In this document: positions 24,753-36,490 of the stretch, one piece after another | Position numbering within the stretch: the first letter of the stretch is position 1 | Layout: each line of letters opens with the position of its first letter | Assembly: GCF_036785885.1 (NCBI RefSeq) | Contig: NC_092310.1 | Span: forward strand, 744,001 to 808,000 | DNA length: 64,000 nt | Direction of reading: 5' to 3' | Source: Coffea arabica | Lineage: Eukaryota; Streptophyta; Magnoliopsida; Gentianales; Rubiaceae | Program-made: the position numbers and the translations under genes | The notes under the pieces: generated by a model | The model's input: only the letters and a program-made list of their open reading frames with translations | The model's database searches: none | Told to the model about the DNA's origin: nothing

Positions 24753-26414
24753 TCAGCAAGTATTAATTCCATCCTTGCAATCTTTTGTCAAGTTATAGAA
24801 CGTTTCAACCCTTGTCTTTGCCCTGTAAAGGACTTCAGTGTCCACCTCAACTCTCATATATCCATCAAACTCAACTGGGTGCCCACCATTCAAAAGCCTT
24901 GTGTCATTGTACCATTCACTCATATTTCCCCACATTTCCTTGTAATCATCAAGCAAATGAACCTTGTAATGAGATCTCAGCTTATCAAAGTAATTGTAAA
25001 ATGGTTCATTAGTAGCAACATACAAATGCCTCCAAGGCGTAACTGCTGTTTGCAGTATTTGATCGAGCGCCTCCGGAGATGTGTCAGCGTCAAGATGAGG
25101 CCATAGTTCCTTATTCTGTGCCTTCTCTCCTCGAACCACATGAACTGCATCATAGTCCCAGTCCATGCTCCCACTAATTGCCGTAACTATATTCATTAGT
25201 CTCTTTGATTTCCAAAGTGCATGCCAGGGCCTCTGGATGTATTTACCTGCTGGACCTTCACAGACCCGATACCAGTAGTTTTCCGGCTCAGGAGCATCAA
25301 ATTGCCGCCATATAATAGTGCTCTTATCTTTTTTCAACTGCATTGGTGTAACTTTATAATCTGCAACCTTTCTCACAGGGATTTTCTTTTTATGTGTTTT
25401 ATCCCATCTCTTCCAATCTTTATGGAACTCCTCATCATCCACAACTGATGCTGTCTCCTTCAAATGCTCAAAATCAAAGTAGAACCGGAAATCTTTTCCC
25501 TCCTCATCCCTATGACTCTGAGTGTAAGAGGAGGACAAGCAAATACTCAAATCCATCACAAATGTCCTATTCAGATACTGAGCCTCACCTAAAGCGCACA
25601 AAAAGCTCCATAGGTAATGATTCATTCCTTTACAATAATCCCCGCCATGTGAATAATACAGGTATCTCCCATTTCTAAATGCCAAATCTGATCCTACCAC
25701 CGGAAGCGTATCATTTATTTCATCATCTCTAACAACAGGGGCAGTTTTGTTTCTCAGACCACTTCTAGTGGCATTTGTTCGAATCCTAGGATGGCGGGCA
25801 TTCAAACCTGAGTGCCAACGCCCTGCATGGATCACCTTATAACTGCAATCATCCTTGAACCCAATGGTAAACCTTCTGAAATCCCTATACTTCCTCCAAG
25901 ATTTCTCCTTCTTATTTCTAAACCTCCACGCTACATCACACTCATTAGGCGCCGAACCATTAACAGGATGTTGATAATCTAAAAATGCAAGGGACCTAAA
26001 GGCCCTCAAGTTGAACCTCTCTATAGTTATCAACACCCTAGGATCTGAGCAATTTATGACACCTCTATCTTCACAACCAGATTTCAAGCTCACATTTTTA
26101 AGATCCGCTTCAGTTCTCTCAATCACATCTTCAGTAATAGATACACTTACCCCTGCAGGAGCTAATCTTGGAGACTCGGCAATATCCTCACCAGTTTTAA
26201 GTACAGAAGTATCAGTTTTAAAAGTGGCGTTTTCAACTTGTGTAAAAACCTTAGTGAGGGCTCTGGAGGACTCCCATGGATCAGGGGGCTGGTATGTTAT
26301 TGCAATTACGGTAACTATGAGAACTGAGAATACAAAAACTGAAAAACACACATTGCTTATGAATTTTATTAGGTTTTGCCCAATTGGGTCACTTACTGAA
26401 TTTAATTCCTTCAT
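24753..26414 (-). CDS. Type II membrane protein, plant O-fucosyltransferase-like family
   Basis: Intact single-exon frame of 553 residues; ATG at 26414-26412, stop TGA at 24755-24753. Residues about 18-40 form one hydrophobic segment after a short cytosolic N-terminus, as in Golgi type II glycosyltransferases. A variable stem to about residue 120 precedes the conserved domain: GGDYCKGMNHYLWSFLCALG and LNRTFVMDLSICLSSSYT, then WYRVCEGPAGKYIQRPWH, HVVRGEKAQNKELWPHLDAD, LYVATNEP, and a C-terminal VEFDGYMRVEVDTEVLYR ending DCKDGINTC. The overall pattern is that of a land-plant family whose Arabidopsis members (I believe At2g04280 and At4g12700) are annotated as O-fucosyltransferase-like. The Arg in HVVRGEK may match the catalytic Arg region of O-FucTs. 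Substrate and activity are unknown. Family membership is fairly secure; enzyme activity is inferred. Confidence 0.85.
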   Translation of the reverse strand: MKELNSVSDPIGQNLIKFISNVCFSVFVFSVLIVTVIAITYQPPDPWESSRALTKVFTQVENATFKTDTSVLKTGEDIAESPRLAPAGVSVSITEDVIERTEADLKNVSLKSGCEDRGVINCSDPRVLITIERFNLRAFRSLAFLDYQHPVNGSAPNECDVAWRFRNKKEKSWRKYRDFRRFTIGFKDDCSYKVIHAGRWHSGLNARHPRIRTNATRSGLRNKTAPVVRDDEINDTLPVVGSDLAFRNGRYLYYSHGGDYCKGMNHYLWSFLCALGEAQYLNRTFVMDLSICLSSSYTQSHRDEEGKDFRFYFDFEHLKETASVVDDEEFHKDWKRWDKTHKKKIPVRKVADYKVTPMQLKKDKSTIIWRQFDAPEPENYWYRVCEGPAGKYIQRPWHALWKSKRLMNIVTAISGSMDWDYDAVHVVRGEKAQNKELWPHLDADTSPEALDQILQTAVTPWRHLYVATNEPFYNYFDKLRSHYKVHLLDDYKEMWGNMSEWYNDTRLLNGGHPVEFDGYMRVEVDTEVLYRAKTRVETFYNLTKDCKDGINTC

Positions 26415-27157
26415 TGGAGCAAAACCCTTTTTCCAAAATGAATCAAATTGAAGTCATAAATGAAAAAAGGCAGCAAAATTCAACAAAAGACTAGATCTTG
26501 ACAGAAAATAGATAAAGGGTCTGCAAAAACAGAGGAAAGAGGCGACGGAGAAATTAAACAATTAGCTTAACTAACCTCTGATCTGAGAATGATTCTTTAC
26601 TGCAGACACTGAATTAACAAGAAAAAATGAATCTTGACAATTATAGTGAGCCTCAAGATGAATAATTTTGCAGAATGCAGAAAGAGAGGAACTGAGGAAG
26701 GGAGGGAGAAAGGGCAAGGTTTTCTGTTAATCTGATATTTCAAGCTCTTTTTTTTTTATGGAGATTTGAGCAACATGAAGGAAAGGACTGGGATCTTGAA
26801 GTTGAGAGTGAGCTTTGTGACGGGTACTGAGAGAGGAGGAGATGTGAAGGAAAACAGAGGAATCCAGATTGAGGTGTGATTAGCACTAATCAGGAACTAA
26901 ACTTCCAGAATTGTTGGTGAGAAGATGGGATCTTGAAAATTAAATTAACAATAACCTTTTCCGATCTAACCCAGAGAATACTTCAAAAAGCGTTTATGGC
27001 AGTGGGACCTTTCCTTCAGTAAACAGTAAGTAACTAGGAAAAGTGTAGAACTGTCAGACAAGGGTGTCAAAATTAGCGGAGGGAGAGATCTTATACTAAA
27101 TACAAGACTTGAAATATATCTTAACGATTCTCAGTCATTAGACACACTCTCTTATGA
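26415..27157. other. 5' leader and promoter region of the minus-strand gene
   Basis: Purine-rich leader (GAGAGGAA-type words around 26680-26850 on the plus strand) upstream of the start codon. No clear TATA box or second gene was identified. Confidence 0.4.
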
Positions 27158-27166
27158 TATAATTTT

Positions 27167-27586
27167 GGATAAAGAACAAAAATGTTCAGAAAAACTCTTT
27201 ATGATTTTAAATTGTATAATACGACACTTCATATTTTGATTTAAATTATAAAGATGACGGAATCCAATAAAATTAATTGGGACGGATGAAATGATAAAAA
27301 TGTCATGATATAACTAAACAAAAGGCAGCTCAACAAATTTATTTGTTTCATTCTCTAGAGAGAGAGAATTGGGACTAAGTGGTAGAACATGTATATTTGT
27401 TAAAAGTTAGGTATAAAAAATTTGTTTTTAGGTTCCAGCATGTCATTTCTGTTAATTTTAACGGATTCCGTCACCTTTACAATTTAGTTCAAAATATAAG
27501 GTATCGTTTGATATGTTTTAAAACTACGGAAGACTTTTCTATATATTAGATTTACCACAAGCGATTTTTTGTTTTGTTTTTTACCC
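27167..27586. mobile_element. Mutator-type MITE (GGGTAAAAAAC family)
   Basis: The 9-bp duplication TATAATTTT lies at 27158-27166 and 27587-27595. The right end reads (reversed) GGGTAAAAAACAAAACAAAA and the left GGATAAAGAACAAAAATG. Internal words TAATACGACACTTC and AACGGATTCCGTCACC are shared with the element at 39403-39839, so they are two copies of one family. Length 420 bp, non-coding. Confidence 0.8.
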
Positions 27587-27595
27587 TATAATTTT

Positions 27596-29023
27596 AAGTA
27601 ACATGATGAAATGACCAAGAACAATAGGCGCTGAATATTTTTCATCTTCATAGTTTCTTGTATTGGTGAAAATGACCATTGCACTTTAATATGAATTGTG
27701 TATTTAATTCAATTTATCACTGTGCTTTTGCCTCAGTATTGTTAGAACTTACTAGCAGTTTCTTTCTCATTTCAGGAAAACATGTAGAAATGATCCCTCG
27801 CATTTGTAACTTATACCCTTTTAGTCTCCCAGAGTTTTAAAGTAAATTGTTTGCCCGTAAATTATCTTTTGCCTTTCATGAAAATGTCATCCTATCACAG
27901 TCTCTTTACTCTTAGTAATTTAAGTGAATAAAACAGTACATACATAACTTTCTGCGTTTTTCAACATTTTCACCATATACCATAAAGCTTCATCACTCAT
28001 CCTACATATATGGCCACCAATTCCAGCTTTATACTCTGCGTTCCAACATTATACACTGCATTAATGTTGAACTAAAGTTTATAATCTTTAGTGATTTTGT
28101 CTAAGCAAGTTCAAGATGCCTTGTATCTGTGACTAGAACGGCATGCAATGTCCCAGAACTGGCTTATGAACCGCCACATTTGGGGCTAGAGATATAAGAA
28201 CATAGTTAAAATCACATGTGATGTTGATTTTTGAGTAAAAGATCAAGACAAGTCATAGTTCTAATCTATGCCTTGTGTTCTAGATTACCATGACAGACTT
28301 GAACCAAAAAAAGATGGTTTGCAAGCTTTTATAGCTTGTTATGTTTAGAAGAAAATCATGCACGTACAGTAATGTTCCAAGAAATTTCTAAAGTACTTCT
28401 GTTATCCAGTGTCATACTAATGAAGACAAGATTATCTGATACTAATATCAAAAAATACACCGGGGCTGATTTAGACCAAAAAGCAATAGGTAGAAATTAC
28501 AGTGAATGAAGAGAATGGTTTTGAAATTTTTTCCAAGTAGTTTGTCAGTTATTGTAATTTTTTTTTTCATATTACATTGATGGATAGCATAACTCCCGTT
28601 ACGGAAATTGTATATTCCAACTATGGTTCTATTCCATTTTAACTCAACCCGTGCTATACATCCACTATATGCATAATATGTATAGCATAACTCTCATAAT
28701 GTTTGGACCATCATCCCTTCCTTGTTCTGTTGCATGATTCTGGTAGAGGAAATTCTGCACAACGTATAGCCATATAATCTAGAAATTAAATTACAGGAAG
28801 ATACAAAAACCTTTAGTCTTTCTTATTAATGTCTGCTCCAGACTCTACGTGAATGTGTGTACTTAGAATTATGTATCTAAATGCTTCTAAGTGATACACG
28901 TACAAAGACACTGATGAATATTTTTCCTGTCATCTCTTTCATCTAAAGCTCTGGTTAAGTAGCTGACAGATGTATCTCAGCGCGATGCGTGATCATAATC
29001 ATGAAAATGGAAGCTTTGGTAAT
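27596..29023. other. Spacer downstream of the Rieske pseudogene
   Basis: I searched this stretch on the minus strand for the missing 3' exons of the Rieske oxygenase (the region around the FHIGQN motif and the C-terminal CxxC) and saw none. No other gene was seen. Confidence 0.5.
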
Positions 29024-29258
29024 ATCGACAGTTTCAGATCGCATATTTACTCCACCTTGTCTTTTTTATTCCTGGTCATTAGGAGGTACTCTAGAGAATG
29101 TAACTACTTCACTATCTGGAACTACAGAGGTAATTGATTGGTAATAATATTACCTCTGTAGTTCCAGATGGTGAAGTAGTTACATTCTCTAGAGTACCTC
29201 CTAATGGCCAGGAATAAAAAAGACAAGGTGAAATAAATATTGATCTGAAGCTGTCGAT
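29024..29258. repeat. Imperfect palindrome, arms about 110 bp, 14-bp loop
   Basis: Left arm 29024-29134 and right arm 29149-29258 are inverted copies with about seven differences. The loop is TGATTGGTAATAAT. Both arms derive from the third exon of the Rieske pseudogene and end in ACAGAG followed by GTAAT, an exon end plus intron start. The right arm (minus-strand sense) lacks one base relative to the left, near 29236-29240. Confidence 0.93.
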
Positions 29259-32200
29259 GATTTTGCAGTGAAACCCTTTACGTCTAATGTCTTTACCCTT
29301 ATCTCAAGTGGTCTCCCTCCTTCCCTGTCAGCCTCAACAGTGCAGGACAATGCAGAAAAGAAACTATTAGTAATTTGGAACCCATATAAAAGGTTAGGAA
29401 CAGCAAACATTCTCAAATTATAAGGTAAAGGCTCTTATCTCTCTGACGACCGTGGGACTTTCAGTATGCCATAATGTGCATATGGAACATGAGAAGGGTC
29501 CATAAGATTTTCAATCAGAATCTCGTACCTGTAAATGCTTGGCTATCAGAAGCAACTTAAGAATAAAACAAACATTATTTGACATAACTTTTCAATCACT
29601 TTTTCTGTTTTTCTTACTACACTTCATAACATGAACACAAGAACCAAAACCATTTAGTTTTACCATCTTTTGAGTTTTACCTATTTCTCTTTATTGATTT
29701 TTCCCGCATTTTTCTCACCCTTCTTGAAGGAAACTAATGAATTTCTTTCTTTTTCCTTTGCATTTCCCAGAGCATGTATTGAATACCGACACAAGTAACA
29801 GTGAAAGCAATTTACTTCAGCATTCCATAGCGATAGCAGCCTTTTCAATATGATTAGAGTGCAAATGAAGATTTGCCTAGTATGAGCGTGGAACAACAAC
29901 AACCACAAAAGCTATAATAAAGGGGGCAACTAATTGCTTACCCATATGGTATATCTCTAGTGATCATCCGACTGGTAAAGGATGGATCATCAATTTCCGG
30001 GCTGTATGGAGGCTTTTCCTTCGAAAATATGTCTTTGTACTGACTATCAGCATTAGGCCAAAACCAAAGAATGCCATTTAGCACACAACTTGGATATGCA
30101 GCTACACATGCTTTGCTCGAAGTATGGATCTGAACTTCCAAGCAAAATGTCAATCCATCATGCTTTGGTTTAGGTACAATGGAAATGGCAAGATTTGCAT
30201 GTTTAGACTTGATGTATCTGCTATGTACAACAAAGTAAGCAAATGCATTTCCATAGCATCATCAAGTATCAGAATGAAGCTCCAAACTGGCATACTTAAA
30301 CAGTAGAAAGCTATTGGCAATATTCAAAATTTCTAAATTTAGTATCGCATAAAAGATGTTCACAACAACTGGAAACAATATTCATTGAATAACTGTCCGA
30401 CATAGAGGTAATTCAAGTTTTGAACCAAGCCAAGCTTGATTGGTAGATAAAGAAAAATCGCTTATCAGAACATTATGCATTTTCTCATAGAGCCTAGGTG
30501 GAGAATTAATTGAAAAAAAATGGAAAAAGAGAAGTGGCAAAATTTTTTGTAGATTTCAAGTTCATAATGGCTGATGAATGCTTAAAGTTCTTTTTACTTT
30601 TTAGATGAGGAGATTTTGAGTATGAAAAGGTAAAAACAAGCGGAAATGCCGTACTAGAATGACCAGACAGTAGGAAGACTACTAAAACCTGAAAATTTTC
30701 AGCGAGTTTGGTCAAATGAGTTCTGCTTCTTTCCCCCAGCTACTCTTGATTCCCTATCTACAAAGGGCCTCGAGTTCAGAACAGATATGTATGTATGTGA
30801 AAGCTTACAAGTGTATTAGATGTGGAAGTTATTAAATATTTTAAATTGGATTCCATCATCTAATCCTAAGGTATAAAAGACACTATGGCCATTTTATCAT
30901 AAAGATCAAGCCTACATCAAATAAAAATTTCACCTATCCAATTTCACTGAATTCTCATCCACTTCCTCTGCTAGATTCAGATTTGTAGCTCGTGGTTTGC
31001 ATATAAAGTTTCTGTCTAATTTCTGGTGGAGGAATCCGAAATTCATATGACTAATTGTCAGTTAAACATTGAATATCCCCATTCAATGATCCTGGCCTTA
31101 AATGTCACCAACAAGTTATCGTTGTATCCGAATAAGACACAAATAACTTCTTGCAATGGCTAGGTAAAGTGTGCATTATACTTGAGAAGTTTCCATCATA
31201 TCTAGAGTGTTTTGCCTGCTTCAGTGCTAGTGATGAATATCTGCCTATGTTCAAACTCAAAGACAATCTTGTGCTATTCAAATAGGCATATAAAACTTTG
31301 GAGCTTTCTTCCAAACTTGATTATATATCTCAAAAAATTGGCTTTCCACAGCTAGTCTGCTATTGATAACGGTCCTACCTTCAGTATTGCCATTTATGTG
31401 CTATAATAGCTTTAATCTTTCAGCTACTACATTCTTCAAGAAAGAGCAAATTATCTGGATGGCCACCAAACTTTTGGAATCATCGAATTTTGATCATTGA
31501 ACTATTAAAAGTTTGGTTTTGGCCATTGAACTATCTCAAGTTTAGATTTTAGGTCATTCCGTTAGATTTCATCGTTAAACATGATAGTTATGAGTGGTCG
31601 CATGATTCACGAGACAAAAGAAAAGGAAATAGTTAATGATTAAATCTGATGAAATGGTCCGGAATCTAAACTTTAGATAGTTCAATGGCTAAAATCAGAC
31701 TTTCAATAGTTCAGTGATTAAAATTCGACGATTCCAAAAGTTCATTGGCTATACGGATAATTTGCTCTCAAGAAAGTTACTAAAAATTTAGATATAACAG
31801 ATGATAAGGCAAAAAGAAAGCATGTGACTTGCACAGTGATTAAACAAATATGGATGTAGCAAACAGTAACAATGACACTGACTGAAAATCAATGCATCGA
31901 AAAGGAGAACTAGCGGATACGAAAGACGCATACTTCGCATACTTCACAATCATGAAAATGAACTTGTTAGCAATTTCAATTACCGGAGGACCATCACGGG
32001 GTGCCTGAGGAATGAATTTGCAATCGCCAGAACCACCAAAGCACCAACCATGATAAACACACTGCCACCTGCCCCACTGATCAATCCTTCCTTCAGACAA
32101 AGGAGCCAACCTATGAGGACAAGTATCATCAAACACCTTCCACTCATTCTCATTCCTATCCCACCACACAAGAATATCAATTCCCATCACTTTCTTCCCA

Positions 32201-32544
32201 AGTGGCCTCCTTTTGTCAAGATCACAAACAGGTATCACAGGATACCATTGTGCATACCAATCAAATTTCTCTTCTTTTTCTGAAGTATCAGTTTGTTGAC
32301 CAAACGAAGCGTCTTTGGATGATTGATCAGCTGCTGGCATGGTATCAGTGGAAGAGATGGCTGTGGAAAGCTCGAATTTTGCTTTCTTGAACTGATATGA
32401 AGGGAGATGTGAATTGGTGGGGTGTTGATAGCTAAACGGATTATGCAAGATTGGATTTTTAATCTTTGTTCCAAAGGGTCTTCTTGGGATCAAATTAAGG
32501 AGCGATGATGCTGATGAAAGGGAAGTAGCTGTCAAAGTTCCCAT
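29149..32544 (-). pseudogene. PTC52-like: PTC52 / pheophorbide a oxygenase-like Rieske protein, truncated
   Basis: Chloroplast Rieske-type non-heme iron oxygenase family (PAO, PTC52, TIC55). Exon 1 (32544-31984) gives a Ser-rich transit peptide of about 70 residues, then [19 protein letters not shown] and the Rieske centre [11 protein letters not shown]...CVYHGWC (C-x-H and C-x2-H both intact). Exon 2 (30129-29942) continues CVAAYPSCVLNGILWFWPN. Exon 3 (from 29528) has the mononuclear-iron motif [15 protein letters not shown]. After VPRSSER comes a stop. The family sequence DREGGRPLEIRVKTLD resumes at about 29327 in a frame reachable only with an extra intron of about 80 bp, and then a one-base deletion leads to a stop at 29201. 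The remaining part of the protein (TM region, C-terminal CxxC) is absent. It may still be transcribed. An alternative is a mis-assembled functional gene. Confidence 0.82.
31444..31767. mobile_element. TIR MITE in intron 1 of the Rieske pseudogene
   Basis: The 8-bp duplication TCAAGAAA at 31436-31443 and 31768-31775 flanks 324 bp. The ends are GAGCAAATTATCTGGATGGC and, reversed, GAGCAAATTATCCGTATAGC, alignable for about 100 bp inward. Non-coding. The superfamily (hAT or Mutator) is not settled by an 8-bp duplication alone. Confidence 0.8.
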
Positions 32545-34350
32545 TGCAGCTTCTTTAATGGCAATAGTTTGTGACTCCCCCAGGATTCAAACAGAGGTTA
32601 TCTTGATGGATGCATATACAGCTGAAAGACGGTGCTGAGTGTGTGTGTGTGTGGTTTTTGGCTTGTGAGAATAGTACGAACTTCCAGATAAAGACTGAAA
32701 GAGGGCGCATCACCCCCATCATTGAAACTGTTAATTTTAGGTGCATCAGCTGTAAAAAGCTGAAAGGTGGGAAAAATCTTCAAGAACTTGACCACATTAT
32801 TATTTACTAAGTATTCTGCCCTGACCCTATGCGTCAGGTAGGTAGGACCTGGTAATAGGAAAACAAGGGAAGGAAAAGACACTGGCCAGAGAAAAGCTAA
32901 GAAGAAGAATGAGGAACGGAAAAAACACAGCTGATAAAGAACAAGAGGAAACAAGACCGGCAAAAGTATAAGAAAAAGTAGCAGCTCCCAAAACTCTGAA
33001 GCGGTGCGCACTGGATTCGGCACAACTCACCACCTAAATTGCCTGGACAGCTGAGGTAAAGAAAACCAAGAACCGAAAGAGAGGAAATTGTTGACCGCCA
33101 AAATGTTCCCATCCAAGAGGCCCACGCCCAAGAGGCCCACGCGGACAGAAGTGAATTTCCATCAAACCATTGCCATCCAATGCCAAAAGACCAAAACACC
33201 CCTCAAAGTCACAAAAATAACGGCATAACCGGCTGATTCTGCACTGTTCATAAGCGATTGACGCTTTATATATGTAAGATAAGATAAGATAAGATTTGAG
33301 AAATTGCAAGACTCATCAAGTATGTGAAAAATGTATTTGGCCAATTTCATTGTAACCGTCCGTAAACATCCAGTAATTCTATCTACACCGTTAAATGTCC
33401 CTACTAACCAACACAAATGAAAAATATAATTTGAAAAGTTTTGTTTCTTTTATCGGCACGAAATCTTAACTATATTGTTAATCTGTTGTTGTTATTGTAG
33501 ACAAATGTCCTTGCATATCCCCTAATAATAGCTCTTTTTACTAATTGATTTGAAAGTTCTTTTTTCTATTTTGCAAATATTTGGTGTGCAAAATTTTTCT
33601 TTACCCTCCTCCTTTGTGTAGTCCATCAACTAATTTAACTTCTACTATTCAAAGGATTTCCATGGAGACTACAAGTAAAATAGATGGATACCATTCATCA
33701 AAAAATGGAAATTAAGTCATTGGTTTGCAACATTGTTACTGAAGGTTTTATGTGTATAAAATTGGGTGTTTTTCTATCTCAAATCTTACCACCTTCTGCT
33801 ATCATATCTCCAACATCTTTTCCTTCAGTAAGTAGTTCTTCCTTATCCTCAGTGTAATGATTGATGTGTGATAGTACATTTCCATGGCTCTTCTTTGGCA
33901 CTTCTCGTCGGCAACTTTCTTGTTCTTGAATGTTATTTTGCCTTGGTTTTGAAGTTATTGAGTTATATTGACAAATTTTGGATGGAAAGTAAGAGATTGA
34001 TTTTTGAAGAGAGAGTTTTAGGTTTTGAATTTTAATGGACAGTCATGCAAAATCAATTTCGGCGGGATATTTTTAAAACAGAGTTTTTAATGGTAGCTGA
34101 ATCTATTAGGCTAAAGTATGTTTTAATTTTTTATTTTTTATTTTTTTTCTTGTTCACCAAATAAAACAAGAGCATTTTATCTCCATCAATGTGAATGCAT
34201 AAGAGCGTCAGAGCCTCTTATTAGAGCTTGTGAGGGAACCGTTCCGGGCAAGGACGGTCCTTTTGAATGACCGTCCCTGCCTCATATCTGATCAGAAACA
34301 GGTGTAGGCCTCAGCAAAGCATTGATTAAGAAGTTCAAGTCAAAATCCCA
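32545..34350. other. Upstream region of the Rieske pseudogene and spacer
   Basis: Contains a (GT)n run at 32640-32653 and an (ATAAG)n pentanucleotide run at about 33270-33293. Several overlapping minus-strand frames at 32598-33416 are not convincing proteins. A GC-richer patch at 33100-33145 holds two copies of AAGAGGCCCACGC. No gene. Confidence 0.5.
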
Positions 34351-34476
34351 ACCAACTTCCGTGGCAATTAATAGGATAGCATCCAAGTTTCATGGCAAGT
34401 TTCATGCCCACTGGCGGGTCCATGAAAATAAATGAAATGTACATTTTCAAATCTCTGCACCTGAACAAGACTCGAG
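34351..34476. repeat. Dispersed repeat, diverged copy A
   Basis: About 120 bp shared with copies at 41984-42312 and 43571-43902 (from the AACTTCC.TGGCAATTAATA word to CTGAACAAGACTC). On the minus strand an open frame runs on through the shared part and beyond it (34340-34573), encoding CRDLKMYISFIFMDPPVGMK. The source gene or element is not recognised. Confidence 0.7.
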
Positions 34477-34819
34477 GCGATGGTAGCTCTTCAAGTTTCA
34501 GCCACTCATTGATGGTAAGAAGCACACCTTCACTTACCACAATGAACGCTTTCACCCTACCATAATTACCCAAGAAACATGAACAATAAATTCACAATAA
34601 TGTTTGTTTGTCAGTGTAAATTTTTTTGTCAGACAAATATTTTCGTGCAAAAAATTCCACTAAAATAATTGGGCATTTTAAGAAAATTTTCTTGTGCTTG
34701 TTAAAATTCTTTTAGAACATATATTAGCTTAAATAGTTTGTGTAATCACTCCCCTACTCGGAAAAAAGAAAAGTCTGTCCAATCTAGTAGCTGGCTTACA
34801 TTGTACTGCCCCGTTATTT

Positions 34820-35075
34820 TTCTCCATTTTTTCAACACCACGCATGCTAAAAGTATACTGCACGACCCTACTGCTAATACAAATAATATGAGCGGACCAG
34901 CCAATCCACACCCTACTGCTAATACAAATAATGTGTGCGGACCAGCCAATCACACCCTTGGCTAGTCCGCACACATTGTTTGTTTTAGCGGTAGGACTGT
35001 ACTGCACGACCCTACCGCTAATACAAATAATGTGCGCAGATCAGCCAATCACATCCATGTACGCTTTTAACATGC
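34820..35075. repeat. Foldback repeat with internal triplication
   Basis: The arms TTCAACACCACGCATGCTAA (left, from about 34829) and, on the right, the reverse complement of CTTTTAACATGCGTGATGTT are inverted. Between them a unit of about 50 bp (GCTAATACAAATAATGTG then GACCAGCCAATCAC) appears three times directly and once inverted (34958-34993). Related units occur at 44740-44800 and 49889-49950. Confidence 0.7.
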
Positions 35076-35132
35076 GTGATGTTGAAAGAAGGGAGAGAAA
35101 TGACATGGCGGTACCATGTGGTTCACACTAAG

Positions 35133-35425
35133 GGTGCAAACGAGCCGAACTGAGTCGAATTTTAAAATTATCGAGTTGAGCTAGACTAATTTATATGCAA
35201 GCTCGAGTTCGAGCTCGAGCTCATCGAGCTCGTAAAATGAAGCTCGAGCTCGGCTCGATTTAAGAAAAGGCAAGTTCGAGATCGACTCACTTATGGCTCG
35301 CGAGCCTAGCTCGAATTCTGGCTCGTGAGCAGCTCGACTTTCACTCGATTTTCTGGCTTGCATTTCGCTCGAATTTAGCTCGATTTCTAGTTCGAACTCG
35401 AGCTCGAAATTAGCTCGAGTTTTTG
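35133..35425. repeat. GAGCTCG-rich degenerate repeat
   Basis: Dense run of GAGCTCGA/TCGAGCTC words starting at GGGTGCAAACGAGCCGA. This is a type of low-complexity plant repeat often seen in transposon remnants. It gives a spurious Glu/Leu-rich frame on the minus strand. Confidence 0.75.
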
Positions 35426-35439
35426 GAAATTTAGGCAAG

Positions 35440-36490
35440 AAAATAGCATTTTTATCCGTGTGGAGTTTTAGTCCTTAAAATATCAACAAACGCAATTCTA
35501 ATCCCCAAATATCCAATTTGAAACAATTTAGGATAATTGAAGGATTTTTTTCCAATTTTTTTTTATGGAATTTAGTCATCAACAATTAGAAATGGCAATT
35601 TGAATCCATATCCACTTATCCATCCTAATAAACAAGTTTAAATAGATATGGATGACCATTTAAATAAATCATATTTATAGATTTGAGTTGTTTATCCATA
35701 TCCATATAAATCAGTTCATCAGAAATGGAATGCAACCAACCAAGGCGGAAGAGAGACTCGTCTTGATTTGACACAAATGATCACAATTTTCGGCCATTTC
35801 ACCTTTGCACCATAGTTTAAAAAGCTCAAGTCTGATGTTTGTTTCTGGATTTAAAAAATAAATAAATAAAACTTACATACTCCATTCTCACTAGAACCCC
35901 CAAATTAAGCACGTTCCAATCAAGAACGGCTCTCTCTTTCAGTTAAATCATGATTAGAAATATAATCCAAAGTCCTTTATTAACATTACACTACTGCAAA
36001 TAACACACAAATTTTAGTGCAAAATCCACGAAAAGAAAGCAGAATTTGCGCTAACAAGGAATTCACACTTTACCGTCACTGTGATATCATTAATGCTGTT
36101 CTCTGCGGCAGATCTAGCACTGATTGTGCTGAAAGATGAAGACTTTAACAGAATCCCTGAAAGATTAGGAGATAAAAGAGAAAATCCATGTCGGAAAAAT
36201 GCTGATTTTGATGATCCAAAGTTGGTTCAGAGTTTGAAGTGCATTTCAGCTTATTAGCTTGAGAAAGAAAGTCTCTGTAAAAGGGCCGAATAAAGCTCAA
36301 ACTTTGCTGGAAAAAAACACTAACCAGGTAAGCTCTGAAAGCCGACTGAATCCCAATAGCCGCCACTTCTTGCCGCCAGTCTCTGCCACTGCTGCCCGGA
36401 GGAGTAAAGGAAACAGTTCCAGCCTGACGACCTCTGCAGCTGCCTGAGCGGCAGCAAGAGCAGCCTCGGCGACGGCGGCGGTGGCAGAAT
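35440..36490. other. Spacer
   Basis: AT-rich, then a GC-richer segment at 36350-36500 with (GCGGCR)n-like words that opens long but meaningless frames on the minus strand (36145-36798). No gene is supported. Confidence 0.5.

Noticed and set aside
26011..26451. 146-codon plus-strand frame
   Set aside because: Antisense shadow of the minus-strand membrane protein gene.
32598..33416. Several hydrophobic minus-strand frames upstream of the Rieske gene
   Set aside because: They overlap each other in different frames, lie in what should be promoter sequence, and match nothing I recognise.
35181..35438. 85-codon Glu/Leu-rich frame
   Set aside because: Product of the GAGCTCG-rich repeat, not a protein.
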